Positions 8,512 through 16,720 of a stretch of 64,000 nucleotides of DNA are shown piece after piece. Source of the stretch: Micromonospora sp. NBRC 110009 (GTDB lineage: Bacteria; Actinomycetota; Actinomycetes; Mycobacteriales; Micromonosporaceae); contig NZ_CP130427.1 of NCBI RefSeq assembly GCF_030518795.1, positions 4,278,001 to 4,342,000 on the forward strand, in the 5' to 3' direction. The first letter of the stretch is position 1. Each line of letters starts with the position of its first letter. The notes under the pieces are model-generated. The model was not told the DNA's origin and did not search any database. It saw nothing but the letters and a program-made list of their open reading frames with translations. The position numbers were made by a program, and so were the translations under genes.

Positions 8512-8886
8512 TCAGCCTCGGCTGGCGTCGACCACGCAGAACCGGTTGCCCTCGGTGTCGGCCAGCACCACGAAGTCCGGCGACTCCGGGTACAGCGGCC
8601 AGTCGACCCGCTCGGCGCCCAGCCCGACCAGCCGCCGCACCTCGGCGGCCTGCTCGGCCGCGCTGTCGACCAGCAGGTCCAGGTGCACCCGGGGGATTTC
8701 CTGCACCGGCACGGCGCTGACGTCCAGCGCCACCGCGGTGCCGCCGCCCGGCGGGTCCAGCACCACCCACTCGTCGTCCGGGCCGGGCTCACCGTCCCGG
8801 AACCGCAGCCCCAACGCCGCCGACCAGAACCGGGCCGCCCGGTGCAGGTCCTGCACCCCGAGAACGACCGTGCCGATGCGCAACAT
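8512..8886 (-). CDS. VOC-family (glyoxalase-like) protein
   Basis: A 124-residue vicinal-oxygen-chelate protein with the paired beta-alpha-beta-beta-beta modules: IGTVVLGVQDLHRAARFWSAALGLRF, then VHLDLLVDSAAEQAAEVRRLVGLGAE, ending DFVVLADTEGNRFCVVD. This looks like the glyoxalase-like subgroup common in actinomycetes as metabolite-modifying or resistance-type proteins. The second module has a His in VHLDLL and the last strand has EGNRFCV, both possible metal or ligand positions. ATG 8886 is preceded by TAGGAT at -12 and no Shine-Dalgarno, so it may be leaderless. It converges with the YCII gene. Confidence 0.85.
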   Translation of the reverse strand: MLRIGTVVLGVQDLHRAARFWSAALGLRFRDGEPGPDDEWVVLDPPGGGTAVALDVSAVPVQEIPRVHLDLLVDSAAEQAAEVRRLVGLGAERVDWPLYPESPDFVVLADTEGNRFCVVDASRG

Positions 8887-8892
8887 CCGCCG

Positions 8893-8898
8893 ATCCTA
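8893..8898 (-). promoter_or_regulatory. -10 element (TAGGAT), leaderless VOC gene
   Basis: On the minus strand TAGGAT ends 6 nt before the ATG at 8886, so transcription would begin at or next to the start codon. No Shine-Dalgarno is present. The -35 is not evident. Confidence 0.45.
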
Positions 8899-9160
8899 GG
8901 CCGGCGCGGGGGTCGGCGATCGACGCCCCTCGTGGTGGTCCCGGCCGGCCCCGGCGGCCCGGCCCGGGGGTCCCGGGAGCGCGCCCGGTGGGCGAGGCGA
9001 GCGGGCGGTACGATTTCCGCCGCGCGGTCGCCGATGCCCGCCGCACACGACGTTCTGGTGTCCCACCGCCCGCCGCACGGGGATCGCGCGTCGTCGGACA
9101 ACTGTTCCGCAGTCCGAAAGGGGTCGGCCGGCGGGTCGACCCGAAGGAGAGACTAGCCTG

Positions 9161-10609
9161 ATGGGCGTGACACGCCGCGCGAAGATCGTCTGCACCCTCG
9201 GCCCCGCCACCTCGTCCCCGGAGCGCATCCGGGGCCTGGTCGAAGCGGGCATGAACGTGGCGAGGCTCAACTTCAGCCACGGCAGTCACGCCGACCACGA
9301 GGCGGTGTGCCGGCTGGTCCGCGAGGCGGCGGAGGCCGCCGGGCGGCCGGTGGCGGTGCTCGCCGACCTCCAGGGCCCGAAGATCCGCCTCGGCCGGTTC
9401 GCCGACGGCCCGCACGAGTGGCGCACCGGCGACTCGGTGGTGATCACCGGGGACGACATCGTCGGCACCAAGGAGCGGGTCTCCTGCACCTACCGGAAGC
9501 TGCCGCAGGAGGTGAAGCCGGGTGACCGGCTGCTGATCGATGACGGCCGGGTGGCGGTCGAGGTCAGCGACGTGACCGGCAACGACATCCGCGCCCTGGT
9601 CACCGAGGGCGGCCCGGTCTCCAACAACAAGGGCGTCTCGCTGCCGAACGTGGCGGTCAGCGTCCCTGCGCTGTCCGAGAAGGACGCCGCGGACCTGCGC
9701 TTCGCCCTGGGCCTGGGCGTGGACCTGATCGCCCTGTCCTTCGTCCGCTCGCCCGAGGACATCAAGCTGGTGCACTCGATCATGGCGGAGGAGGGCGTCC
9801 AGCGGCCGGTGCTGGCCAAGGTCGAGAAGCCGGAGGCGGTCGACCACCTGGAGGCGATCGTGCTCGCCTTCGACGGCGTCATGGTCGCCCGCGGCGACCT
9901 CGGCGTCGAGCTCCCGCTGGACCAGGTGCCGCTGGTGCAGAAGCGCGCCGTGCAGCTCTGCCGGGAGAACGCCAAGCCGGTCATCGTGGCCACCCAGATG
10001 CTCGACTCCATGATCGAGAACTCCCGGCCCACCCGCGCCGAGGCCTCCGACGTGGCCAACGCGGTGCTCGACGGCGCGGACGCGGTGATGCTCTCCGGCG
10101 AGACCAGCGTCGGCAAGTACCCGGTGCTCACGGTCAGCACCATGGCGAAGATCATCCAGACCACCGAGTCCGGCTCGATCGGCGTGCCGCGCCTCCAGCA
10201 CGACCCGCGTACGCACGGCGGCGCGCTGACCGTCGCCGCCTCCTCGATCGCCCGGGCCATCGGCGCCAAGGCCATGGTCGCCTTCTCGCAGACCGGCGAC
10301 ACCGTCAAGCGGCTCGCCCGGCTGCACTGCGACCTGCCGCTGCTGGCCTTCACCCCGGTCCCCGAGGTGCGTAACCAGCTCGCCCTCTCCTGGGGCGTCG
10401 AGACGTTCCTGATGCCGTTCGTCGAGCACACCGACGACATGTTCCGCCAGGTCGACCAGGCGCTGCTCGGCCTCAACCGGGCCAACCCCGGCGACTACGT
10501 GGTGATCGTGGCGGGCAGCCCGCCCGGCACCCCCGGCTCCACCAACACCCTGCGCGTGCACCAGCTCGGCTCGCTGGTGGACGCCGCCTCCGCCCGGGCG
10601 CTGCAGTGA
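9161..10609 (+). CDS. pyk: Pyruvate kinase
   Basis: A 482-residue pyruvate kinase converting PEP and ADP to pyruvate and ATP. It starts with RAKIVCTLGPATSS and MNVARLNFSHGSH; the B domain follows (about residues 70-165); the active-site Lys lies in PVLAKVEKPEAVDHL, and the magnesium-binding GVMVARGDLGVELP signature is near 240. KPVIVATQMLDSMI and PTRAEASDVANAVLDGADAVMLSGETSVGKYP complete the barrel. The C-terminal allosteric domain is present (SQTGDTVKRLARLHC). ATG 9161 has AAGGAG 10 nt upstream. The stop overlaps the tesB start by 4 bp (GTGA), so the two are translationally coupled. The pair is the start of a conserved actinobacterial gene order. Confidence 0.97.
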   Translation: MGVTRRAKIVCTLGPATSSPERIRGLVEAGMNVARLNFSHGSHADHEAVCRLVREAAEAAGRPVAVLADLQGPKIRLGRFADGPHEWRTGDSVVITGDDIVGTKERVSCTYRKLPQEVKPGDRLLIDDGRVAVEVSDVTGNDIRALVTEGGPVSNNKGVSLPNVAVSVPALSEKDAADLRFALGLGVDLIALSFVRSPEDIKLVHSIMAEEGVQRPVLAKVEKPEAVDHLEAIVLAFDGVMVARGDLGVELPLDQVPLVQKRAVQLCRENAKPVIVATQMLDSMIENSRPTRAEASDVANAVLDGADAVMLSGETSVGKYPVLTVSTMAKIIQTTESGSIGVPRLQHDPRTHGGALTVAASSIARAIGAKAMVAFSQTGDTVKRLARLHCDLPLLAFTPVPEVRNQLALSWGVETFLMPFVEHTDDMFRQVDQALLGLNRANPGDYVVIVAGSPPGTPGSTNTLRVHQLGSLVDAASARALQ

Positions 10610-11493
10610 GCGACAGCCCGGCGGCGGCGACCGGCCAGGCCGCGGTCGACCAGCTCCTGGAGGTGCTGGACCTCGACCACACCGGCGAGATGACCTTCCG
10701 GGGGATCAGCCCCCCGGTCGGTCCGCAGCGGGTGTACGGCGGTCAGGTCGCCGGCCAGGCCCTGGTCGCCGCCGGGCGCACGGTCGATTCGGAGCGCTTC
10801 GTGCACTCCCTGCACGGCTACTTCGTCCGCCCCGGCGACCCGGCCGAGCCGATCGAGTACCAGGTGGAGAACGTCCGGGACGGCCGCTCCTTCTCGGTGC
10901 GCCGCTCGGTCGCGCTGCAGCACGACAAGCCGATCTTCTTCATGTCGGCGTCCTTCCAGCGGCACGAGGAGGGGCTCGACCACCACGCGCCGGCCCCCCT
11001 CGACGTGCCCGGGCCGGACCAGGTCCCGACCATGGCCGACCGGCTCTCCCGCTACCCGGAGCGGCTCGGCATCTGGGGCCAGATCCCCCGCCCGATCGAC
11101 GTCCGCTACGTCGGCGAGCCCGGCTGGGTCCGCCCCGGCGACCGGCCCGCCGAGCCGCACCAGCGGGTCTGGATGCGCCTCGACGGCAAGCTCCCCGACG
11201 ACCCGCTGCTGCACGCCTGCGCCCTGACGTACGCCTCCGACCTCACCCTGCTCGACTCGGTGCTGTCGGTGCACGGCGAGGTCTGGGGCCCCGGCGGGGT
11301 GGTGGGCGCGAGCCTGGACCACGCGCTCTGGTTCCACCGCTCGTTCCGCGCCGACGAGTGGTTCCTCTACGACTGCTGGAGCCCGTCCGCCTCCGGTGCC
11401 CGCGGGCTGGCCACCGGCCGGATGTTCACCACCGACGGCCGGCACATCGCGAGCGCCGTGCAGGAGGGGCTGCTGCGCCGGGTGGGCGCCTGA
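10606..11493 (+). CDS. tesB: Acyl-CoA thioesterase II
   Basis: A 295-residue double-hotdog thioesterase hydrolysing acyl-CoA to fatty acid and CoA. The first hotdog covers about residues 20-125 (VYGGQVAGQALVAAGRTV, FVHSLHGYFVRPGDP, YQVENVRDGRSFSVRRSVALQ) and the second about 150-290 (ALTYASDLTLLDSVLSVHG, SLDHALWFHRSF, ATGRMFTTDGRHIASAVQEGLLR). The catalytic network expected in TesB is present: Asp in YASDLTLLDS, a Ser/Thr in the following segment and Gln in SAVQEG. The GTG start overlaps the pyk stop and has no Shine-Dalgarno, consistent with translational coupling. Confidence 0.95.
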   Translation: MSDSPAAATGQAAVDQLLEVLDLDHTGEMTFRGISPPVGPQRVYGGQVAGQALVAAGRTVDSERFVHSLHGYFVRPGDPAEPIEYQVENVRDGRSFSVRRSVALQHDKPIFFMSASFQRHEEGLDHHAPAPLDVPGPDQVPTMADRLSRYPERLGIWGQIPRPIDVRYVGEPGWVRPGDRPAEPHQRVWMRLDGKLPDDPLLHACALTYASDLTLLDSVLSVHGEVWGPGGVVGASLDHALWFHRSFRADEWFLYDCWSPSASGARGLATGRMFTTDGRHIASAVQEGLLRRVGA

Positions 11494-11555
11494 GCGCCGC
11501 CGGCGCCGTGGCCGATCGGTCGAGGGTCGGAGCGCCGGCCGGCCGAGCTGCCGAC

Positions 11556-11561
11556 TAACCT
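11556..11561 (+). promoter_or_regulatory. -10 element (TAACCT), leaderless Rrf2 gene
   Basis: TAACCT ends 7 nt before ATG 11569 and no Shine-Dalgarno is present, which fits leaderless transcription of the regulator. No good -35 is seen. Confidence 0.45.
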
Positions 11562-11568
11562 GTCCGGC

Positions 11569-12039
11569 ATGCGTCTCTCCGCCCGGGTCGACTACGCCCT
11601 CCGCGCGGCCGCCGAGCTGGCCCTGGTGGCCGACGGGGCGGCGGGCGGACGGAGCCGGCCGGTCACCGCCGAGCAGATCGCCCGCGCCCAGGAGATCCCG
11701 CCGAAGTTCCTGGAGAGCATCCTGCTCCAGCTGCGCCGGGCCGGGATCGTGCACGCCCAGCGGGGCCCGGAGGGCGGCTACTGGCTGGCCCGGCCGGCGT
11801 CGGAGATCTCCCTCGCCGAGGTGATCCGGGTGATCGACGGTCCGCTCGCCCACATCCGTGGCCAGCGGCCGGAGCAGCTCGGCTACCAGGGGGCCGCCCG
11901 CGCCCTGCAGGACGTGTGGATCGCGCTGCGCGCCAGCGAGCGGCAGATCCTGGAGCTGGTCACGCTCGCCGACGTGGCCGGCGCGACGCTGCCCGATCGG
12001 GTCACCGAGCTCGCCGCCGACCCCAGCGCCTGGAGCTGA
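11569..12039 (+). CDS. Rrf2-family transcriptional regulator
   Basis: A 156-residue winged-helix regulator of the Rrf2 family: RLSARVDYALRAAAELALV, recognition region VTAEQIARAQEIPPKFLESILLQLRRAGIVHAQRGPEGGYWLARPASEISLAEVIRVIDG, then a dimerisation helix. There is no cysteine anywhere, so it cannot carry the Fe-S cluster of IscR or NsrR. It resembles CymR-type members that respond to sulfur metabolites. It lies 125 bp upstream of a TauE/SafE permease that has its own good promoter; the pairing suggests it controls sulfur export or assimilation. Confidence 0.9.
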   Translation: MRLSARVDYALRAAAELALVADGAAGGRSRPVTAEQIARAQEIPPKFLESILLQLRRAGIVHAQRGPEGGYWLARPASEISLAEVIRVIDGPLAHIRGQRPEQLGYQGAARALQDVWIALRASERQILELVTLADVAGATLPDRVTELAADPSAWS

Positions 12040-12093
12040 CCGGCCGGCCGCGCCGCCGCCCGTTCTCGTCGTCCCACCTGTCGGATACGGGGC

Positions 12094-12122
12094 TTGACCG
12101 GAGCCCGGCCGTGCCGCATTGT
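12094..12122 (+). promoter_or_regulatory. Promoter and possible operator before the TauE/SafE gene
   Basis: TTGACC (12094-12099), a 17-bp spacer and CATTGT (12117-12122) form one of the best -35/-10 pairs in the window. Just after it, TCGACCAAGTCGA contains a repeated TCGA and could be an operator for the Rrf2 protein encoded upstream; that part is a guess. Confidence 0.5.
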
Positions 12123-12164
12123 CGACCAAGTCGATAGGAGATGCCGAAAAGCCGGAGGGCGTCG

Positions 12165-13100
12165 ATGCGCAAGCTGCTGGTCCTCGCCCTGGTCGGACTC
12201 GCCGCCCAACTGGTCGACGGCGCGCTCGGCATGGCGTACGGGCTGACCTCCTCGACGCTGCTGCTCTTCGCCGGGGTGGCCCCGGCCGCCGCGTCCGCCT
12301 CCGTGCACCTCGCGGAGGTCGGCACCACCCTTGCCGCGGGCGTGTCGCACTGGCGGTTCGGCAACGTCGACTGGCGGGTGGTCAGCCGGATCGCGCTCCC
12401 CGGGGCCGTCGGCGCGTTCGCCGGCGCCACCTTCCTCAGCTCCATCTCCACCGAGGCCGCCGCCCCCTGGATGGCCGCCATCCTGTGCGCCCTCGGCGCC
12501 TACCTGCTGGTCCGCTTCTCCCGGCCGCTGCGGGCGAACCGCGCGGCCGGCCGCCTGCGCGGCCGCTTCCTCGCCCCGCTCGGACTGGTCGCCGGCTTCG
12601 TCGACGCCACCGGCGGCGGGGGCTGGGGCCCGGTCGCCACCCCGGCGCTGCTGGTCTCCGGGCGGCTGGCGCCGCGCAAGGTGATCGGCTCGGTCGACAC
12701 CGCCGAGGTGGTGGTCGCCGGTGCCGCCAGCGTCGGGTTCCTGATCGGCCTCGGCGCCGAGGGCTTCCTGCTGCCCACCGTGGCCGCGCTGCTGCTCGGC
12801 GGCCTGGTCGCGGCGCCGATCGCCGCCTGGCTGGTCCGGATCGTCCCCGCCCAACTGCTCGGCGCCGCCATCGGCGGGGTGATCGTGCTGACCAACGCCC
12901 GGATCCTGCTGCGCGCCGGCGAGCTCGGCGGGCCGGTGCCGTCGCTCGTCTATACGGTGCTCGGCGCCGGCTGGCTGGTCGCGCTCGGGCTGGCCGGGCG
13001 GGCGCTGCGGCGTACCCGCCGGGCCGCCGCCCTCGCCGCCCAGGCGGCACCCGCCGGGCGGGAGGAGCGCCAGCCGCTCGCCGCCGCCGTCGAGGTCTGA
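12165..13100 (+). CDS. TauE/SafE-family sulfite/organosulfur exporter
   Basis: A 311-residue polytopic membrane protein with about eight hydrophobic segments. The TauE repeat signatures are visible: an N-terminal LVGLAAQLVDGALGMAYGLTSSTLLLFAGV half and a second half GLVAGFVDATGGGGWGPVATPALLVSG, each with the Gly-rich substrate region. Start ATG 12165 is preferred over the in-frame ATG 12141 because GGAGGG is correctly spaced for it, while the AGGAG near 12141 touches that codon. Family members export sulfite, sulfoacetate or related anions. The preceding Rrf2 gene and promoter suggest regulation by sulfur status. Confidence 0.9.
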   Translation: MRKLLVLALVGLAAQLVDGALGMAYGLTSSTLLLFAGVAPAAASASVHLAEVGTTLAAGVSHWRFGNVDWRVVSRIALPGAVGAFAGATFLSSISTEAAAPWMAAILCALGAYLLVRFSRPLRANRAAGRLRGRFLAPLGLVAGFVDATGGGGWGPVATPALLVSGRLAPRKVIGSVDTAEVVVAGAASVGFLIGLGAEGFLLPTVAALLLGGLVAAPIAAWLVRIVPAQLLGAAIGGVIVLTNARILLRAGELGGPVPSLVYTVLGAGWLVALGLAGRALRRTRRAAALAAQAAPAGREERQPLAAAVEV

Positions 13101-13109
13101 TCCGGCAGG

Positions 13110-13198
13110 CACCGGGTCGCCGGCCGCGGAATCCGCTCAACCGGCGACCCGGTGCACCACACCGCGGCATTCCCGACCCGTCCCGACCGGGAATGCCG
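13110..13198. terminator. Two consecutive hairpins between convergent genes
   Basis: Hairpin 1 pairs 13110-13123 with 13141-13154 (14 bp perfect, 17-nt loop holding CCGCGG). Hairpin 2 pairs 13165-13174 with 13189-13198 (10 bp perfect). They lie between the convergent TauE and luciferase-like genes and probably end transcription from both sides. No U-tract is present. Confidence 0.65.
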
Positions 13199-13267
13199 TA
13201 CCACCACCGGGAACAAAGCTATGCGGGCTGCGCGACGGTGGGGTGACGTGGCTATGAAGAGCGTGTT

Positions 13268-14278
13268 TCAGCCCTGCCGGCGCAGGCCGCCGGCCACCTT
13301 CTCGGCGATCAGCTCGAACGAGCGGACCCGGTCGGCCACGTCGTACACCATCGTGGTCAGCATCAGCTCGTCCGCGCCCGTGCGCGCCAGCAGCGCGCCG
13401 AGCTGGCGGGCCACCGTCTCCGGCGAGCCGGTCGCCTGCCCGTCCCGGCGCTGGGCCACGAACTCCCGCTCCACCTCGCTGTACGGGTAGGCCGCCGCCT
13501 CCTCCGGCGTGACCAGCGGCTCCGGCCGCCCCGAGCGCAGCTTGAGGAAGGACAACCCGGCCGGACCGGCCAGCCACTCCGCCCGCTTGTCGGTCTCCGC
13601 GCAGACCGCGTTCACCGCGACCATCGCGTACGGCTTCTCCAGCCACTGCGACGGCCGGAAGCTCTGCCGGTAGAGCTGGAGCGCCGGCAGGGTGTTCTGC
13701 GCGCTGAAGTGGTGCGCGAACGAGAACGGCAGGCCGAGCAGCCCGGCGAGCTGGGCGCTGAACCCGCTTGACCCGAGCAGCCAGACCGCCGGCGACTGCC
13801 CCTTGCCGGGGGTGGCGGTGATCGGGCCCGGCTCGGCGCCGCTGAAGTAGTTCATCAGGTCGGCCAGCTCGCGGGGGAAGTGCTCCGCGGACAGCCCCTC
13901 CATGCTGCGGCGCAGCGCCAGCGCGGTCACCTGGTCGGTGCCCGGCGCCCGGCCGATGCCCAGGTCGATCCGGCCCGGGTGCAGCGCCTCCAGGGTGCCG
14001 AACTGCTCCGCCACCACCAGCGGCGCGTGGTTGGGCAGCATCACCCCGCCCGAGCCCAGCCGGATCGTCGAGGTGTTGGCCGCCAGGTGGGCGAGCAGCA
14101 CCGCCGGCGCGGAGCTGGCGATCGAGGGCATGTTGTGGTGCTCGGCCACCCAGAACCGGCGGTAGCCCAGCTCCTCGGTGCGGCGGGCCAGCTCGGTGGT
14201 GTGCCGCAGCGCCTCGCCGGCGTTGCCGGTGGCGGCCACCGGGGCAAGATCAAGAACAGACAAGGGTACGTCGATCAC
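13268..14278 (-). CDS. Luciferase-like (LLM class) flavin-dependent oxidoreductase
   Basis: A 336-residue TIM-barrel monooxygenase using reduced FMN or F420. Diagnostic segments are PLSVLDLAPV, the FWVAEHHNMPSIASSAPAVLLAHLAANTSTIRLGSGGVMLPNHAPLVVAEQFGTLEALHPGRIDLGIGRAPGTD block (shown as motif regions EHHNMP, GSGGVMLPNH and GIGRAPG), VWLLGSSGFSAQLAG and FAHHFS. This is the YhbW-like subgroup. The start is uncertain: GTG 14278 is used, with GTG 14287 and TTG 14290 also in frame and none having a convincing Shine-Dalgarno. The Lrp gene on the same strand ends 46 bp upstream, so it may be cotranscribed. The substrate is unknown. Confidence 0.85.
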   Translation of the reverse strand: MIDVPLSVLDLAPVAATGNAGEALRHTTELARRTEELGYRRFWVAEHHNMPSIASSAPAVLLAHLAANTSTIRLGSGGVMLPNHAPLVVAEQFGTLEALHPGRIDLGIGRAPGTDQVTALALRRSMEGLSAEHFPRELADLMNYFSGAEPGPITATPGKGQSPAVWLLGSSGFSAQLAGLLGLPFSFAHHFSAQNTLPALQLYRQSFRPSQWLEKPYAMVAVNAVCAETDKRAEWLAGPAGLSFLKLRSGRPEPLVTPEEAAAYPYSEVEREFVAQRRDGQATGSPETVARQLGALLARTGADELMLTTMVYDVADRVRSFELIAEKVAGGLRRQG

Positions 14279-14324
14279 GCCCAACACCAACCCGCCGCGC
14301 GCCGGAATTGTTCCCTCCGGTGCG

Positions 14325-14804
14325 CTAGCCCATACCGCGCGCCTGCTCGAAGATCAGGCTCGTCTGGGTGTGCTGCACCGCCGGATCCACCGCCAGATGG
14401 TCCAGCACGAAGTCCCGCAGCGCGTCCCCGGACGCCGCCCGCACGTGCAGCACGTAGTCTTCCGCGCCGGCCACGTGGAACACCGACACCACCCCGGGCA
14501 GCCGCACCGACCGGGCCCGGAACGCGTCCACCGCCGCCCGCTCGTGCGCCGCCAGCCGCACCGACACCAGCGCCTGCAACGGCAAACCCACCGCCGCCGG
14601 GTCCACCTCGGCGTGGAACCCCCGGATCGCCCCGCACTCGCGCAGCGCCCGGGTCCGCGTCAGACACGTCGAGGGGGCCACCCCCACCCGCTCGGCCAGG
14701 GCGTTGTTCGGCAGCCGGCCGTCGGCGGCCAACTCGGTCAGGATCGCGCGGTCGACGTCGTCGAGCGCCGCGAACGGCCGTACATCATTCGGTGCGACGG
14801 GCAT
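14325..14804 (-). CDS. Lrp/AsnC-family transcriptional regulator
   Basis: A 159-residue regulator with an N-terminal HTH (LDDVDRAILTELAADGRLPNNALAERVGVAPSTCLTRTRAL, seen as the LAERVGVAPSTCLTR recognition region) and a C-terminal RAM ligand-binding domain (VVSVFHVAGAEDYVLHVRAAS). ATG 14804 is used; an in-frame GTG at 14819 lies only 2 bp after a -10-like TAAGTT (minus strand 14827-14822), so it would precede the transcript start. It is divergent from the PLP gamma-lyase with 83 bp between starts. In this family the regulator usually controls the neighbouring amino-acid enzyme, so control by methionine or cysteine is a reasonable inference. Confidence 0.9.
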   Translation of the reverse strand: MPVAPNDVRPFAALDDVDRAILTELAADGRLPNNALAERVGVAPSTCLTRTRALRECGAIRGFHAEVDPAAVGLPLQALVSVRLAAHERAAVDAFRARSVRLPGVVSVFHVAGAEDYVLHVRAASGDALRDFVLDHLAVDPAVQHTQTSLIFEQARGMG

Positions 14805-14887
14805 GCGAGCATCATCCACCGAACTTACCGATGTTGAAAGGCCTTGTTGCAGAATCTTGTTCGTCTCTCTTGCCCGGGACCGGTCTG

Positions 14888-16066
14888 ATGTTCGACGCTT
14901 CCGCCATGACCGCCGTGGACACCACAGCCGTGCACGCCGGGCGCGACGACCTCGCCGGTCTCGGCGTCCACGTACCGCCGATCGACCTCTCCACCACCAA
15001 CCCGCTCCCGTCCGTCACCGACGGCGGCGACGCGTACGAGACCCTCGCCACCGGCGGCACCCTCCCGGCCGGTGCCAGCGCCGTCTACCAGCGGCTCTGG
15101 AACCCCACCGTGGCCCGCTTCGAGACCGCCCTCGCCACCCTCGAAGGCACCCCCGAAGCCGTCGCCTTCGCCAGCGGCATGGCCGCCCTCACCGCCACCC
15201 TGCTCGCCGCCACCCGCGACGGGAAACGCCACGTCGTCGCCGTCCGCCCCCTCTACGGCGGCACCGACCACGTGCTCGCCACCGGCCTGCTCGGCACCGA
15301 GGTCACCTGGGCCCGACCCGACCAGGTCGCCGCCGCGATCCGCCCCGACACCGCGCTCGTCGTGGTCGAGACCCCGGCCAACCCCACCCTCGACCTCGTC
15401 GACATCGCCGCCCTCGCCACCGCCGCCGGCGACGTCCCGCTGCTCGTCGACAACACCGTCGCCACCCCGGTGCTCCAGCAGCCCGCCCGGCACGGCGCCG
15501 CGCTCGTGCTGCACAGCGCCACCAAGAGCATCGGCGGCCACGGCGACGTCCTCGCCGGCGTCGTCGCCTGCGACCCCGGCTGGGCCACCCGGCTGCGCCA
15601 GGTCCGCGCCGTCACCGGCGCGATCCTGCACCCGCTCGGCGCGTACCTGCTGCACCGCGGCCTGCAGACCCTGCCCCTGCGGGTCCGCGCCCAGCAGGCC
15701 GGCGCCGAGAAGCTCGCCGGCTGGCTCGCCGGCCACCCCGCCGTCGAACGGGTCCACCACCCCTCGCTGCACGACCCCGCCGGGCTCGTCGGCCGCCAGC
15801 TGTCCGGCACCGGCAGCCTGCTCGCCTTCGAGGTACGCGGCGGCGCCCCCGCCGCGGCCGCCGTCGCCGGGGCCTGCCAGCTGATCACCCACGCCGTGTC
15901 GCTCGGCGGGGTCGACACCCTGATCCAGCACCCGGCCTCGCTCACCCACCGGCCGGTGGAGGGCGACGCCAAACCGTGCGGCGGGCTGCTGCGGGTCTCG
16001 GTGGGGCTGGAGGACCCGGAGGACCTGCGGGCCGACCTGGAGCAGGCCCTCGCCCGGATCGCCTGA
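14888..16066 (+). CDS. PLP-dependent cystathionine/methionine gamma-lyase-like enzyme
   Basis: A 392-residue enzyme of the Cys/Met-metabolism PLP family (cystathionine gamma-lyase, methionine gamma-lyase, O-acetylhomoserine sulfhydrylase group). It shows TTAVHAGRDD, YQRLWNPTVARFETALATLEG, AVAFASGMAALTATLLA, PLYGGTD, ETPANPTLDLVDI, the PLP-pyridine Asp in LLVDNTVATP, and the Schiff-base Lys in VLHSATKSIGGHGDVLAG. The C-terminal THAVSLGGVDTLIQHPASLTH region is typical. Which reaction it performs cannot be settled. ATG 14888 has only GGGA upstream; ATG 14906 would shorten it by six residues. The divergent Lrp gene is its probable regulator. The stop is 3 bp from the convergent epimerase gene. 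Confidence 0.9.
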   Translation: MFDASAMTAVDTTAVHAGRDDLAGLGVHVPPIDLSTTNPLPSVTDGGDAYETLATGGTLPAGASAVYQRLWNPTVARFETALATLEGTPEAVAFASGMAALTATLLAATRDGKRHVVAVRPLYGGTDHVLATGLLGTEVTWARPDQVAAAIRPDTALVVVETPANPTLDLVDIAALATAAGDVPLLVDNTVATPVLQQPARHGAALVLHSATKSIGGHGDVLAGVVACDPGWATRLRQVRAVTGAILHPLGAYLLHRGLQTLPLRVRAQQAGAEKLAGWLAGHPAVERVHHPSLHDPAGLVGRQLSGTGSLLAFEVRGGAPAAAAVAGACQLITHAVSLGGVDTLIQHPASLTHRPVEGDAKPCGGLLRVSVGLEDPEDLRADLEQALARIA

Positions 16067-16069
16067 CCG

Positions 16070-16720
16070 TCAGCTCAGGTCGCGGCCGGCAAGAACCCGG
16101 CGCGGCGAGCCCTCCCGGGCCACCCGCAGCATCGCCCGGCCCAGCCGGTCAGTGGTGGTCACCTGGTTCGGGAACAGCCGCCGCAGCAGCGGGAAGAGCG
16201 GGCGCGTGACCGCATACCCCAGCCGGTACCAGCGCGTCTTCGACACCACCCCGTGCGTCGGCTGGATGAAACCGGGCCGCGCCGCGTAGCCGTGGGGCAG
16301 CAGCTCGAGCACCGCGTTCTCGGCGCGTCCCTTCACCCGCGCCCACATCACCCGGCCCTCGCCGGTGGAGTCGGTGCCGACGCCGGAGACGTACACGAAC
16401 GTGGCGGACGGACTGACCTCGGCGAGCAGCCGGGCGGCGGCCACCGGGAAGTCGTAGCTGATCCGGGTGTACGCCGCCTCGTCCAGCCCCAGCGAGGAGA
16501 CCCCGAGGCAGTAGAAGCACGCGTCGACGCGGGCCAGCTCGTCGCGGAGCGCGCTCAGGTCGGTGAAGTCCTCGTGCCGGATCTCCCGCAGCTTCGGGTG
16601 CCGCCGACCCGTCGGCGTCCGCCCGACCACCAGCACGCTGTCGACGTCGTCGGCGAGCAGGCACTCGCGGAGCACACCCTGCCCGACCATGCCGGTCGCG
16701 CCGAAGACGACCACCCTCAC
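16070..16720 (-). CDS. NAD(P)-binding epimerase-like protein
   Basis: A 216-residue single-domain Rossmann protein. The dinucleotide motif VRVVVFGATGMVGQGVLREC is at the very N terminus, followed by VLVVGRTPTGRRHPKL (likely NADP phosphate-binding Arg residues), CFYCLGVSS, VYVSGVGTD and a Lys-containing ARVKGRAENAVLELLP helix. It resembles atypical SDR/NmrA-like proteins of the YbjT type. The GTG at 16720 overlaps the TetR stop by 4 bp (GTGA), so the two form an operon. The true substrate is unknown; redox sensing is another possibility. Confidence 0.85.
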   Translation of the reverse strand: MRVVVFGATGMVGQGVLRECLLADDVDSVLVVGRTPTGRRHPKLREIRHEDFTDLSALRDELARVDACFYCLGVSSLGLDEAAYTRISYDFPVAAARLLAEVSPSATFVYVSGVGTDSTGEGRVMWARVKGRAENAVLELLPHGYAARPGFIQPTHGVVSKTRWYRLGYAVTRPLFPLLRRLFPNQVTTTDRLGRAMLRVAREGSPRRVLAGRDLS

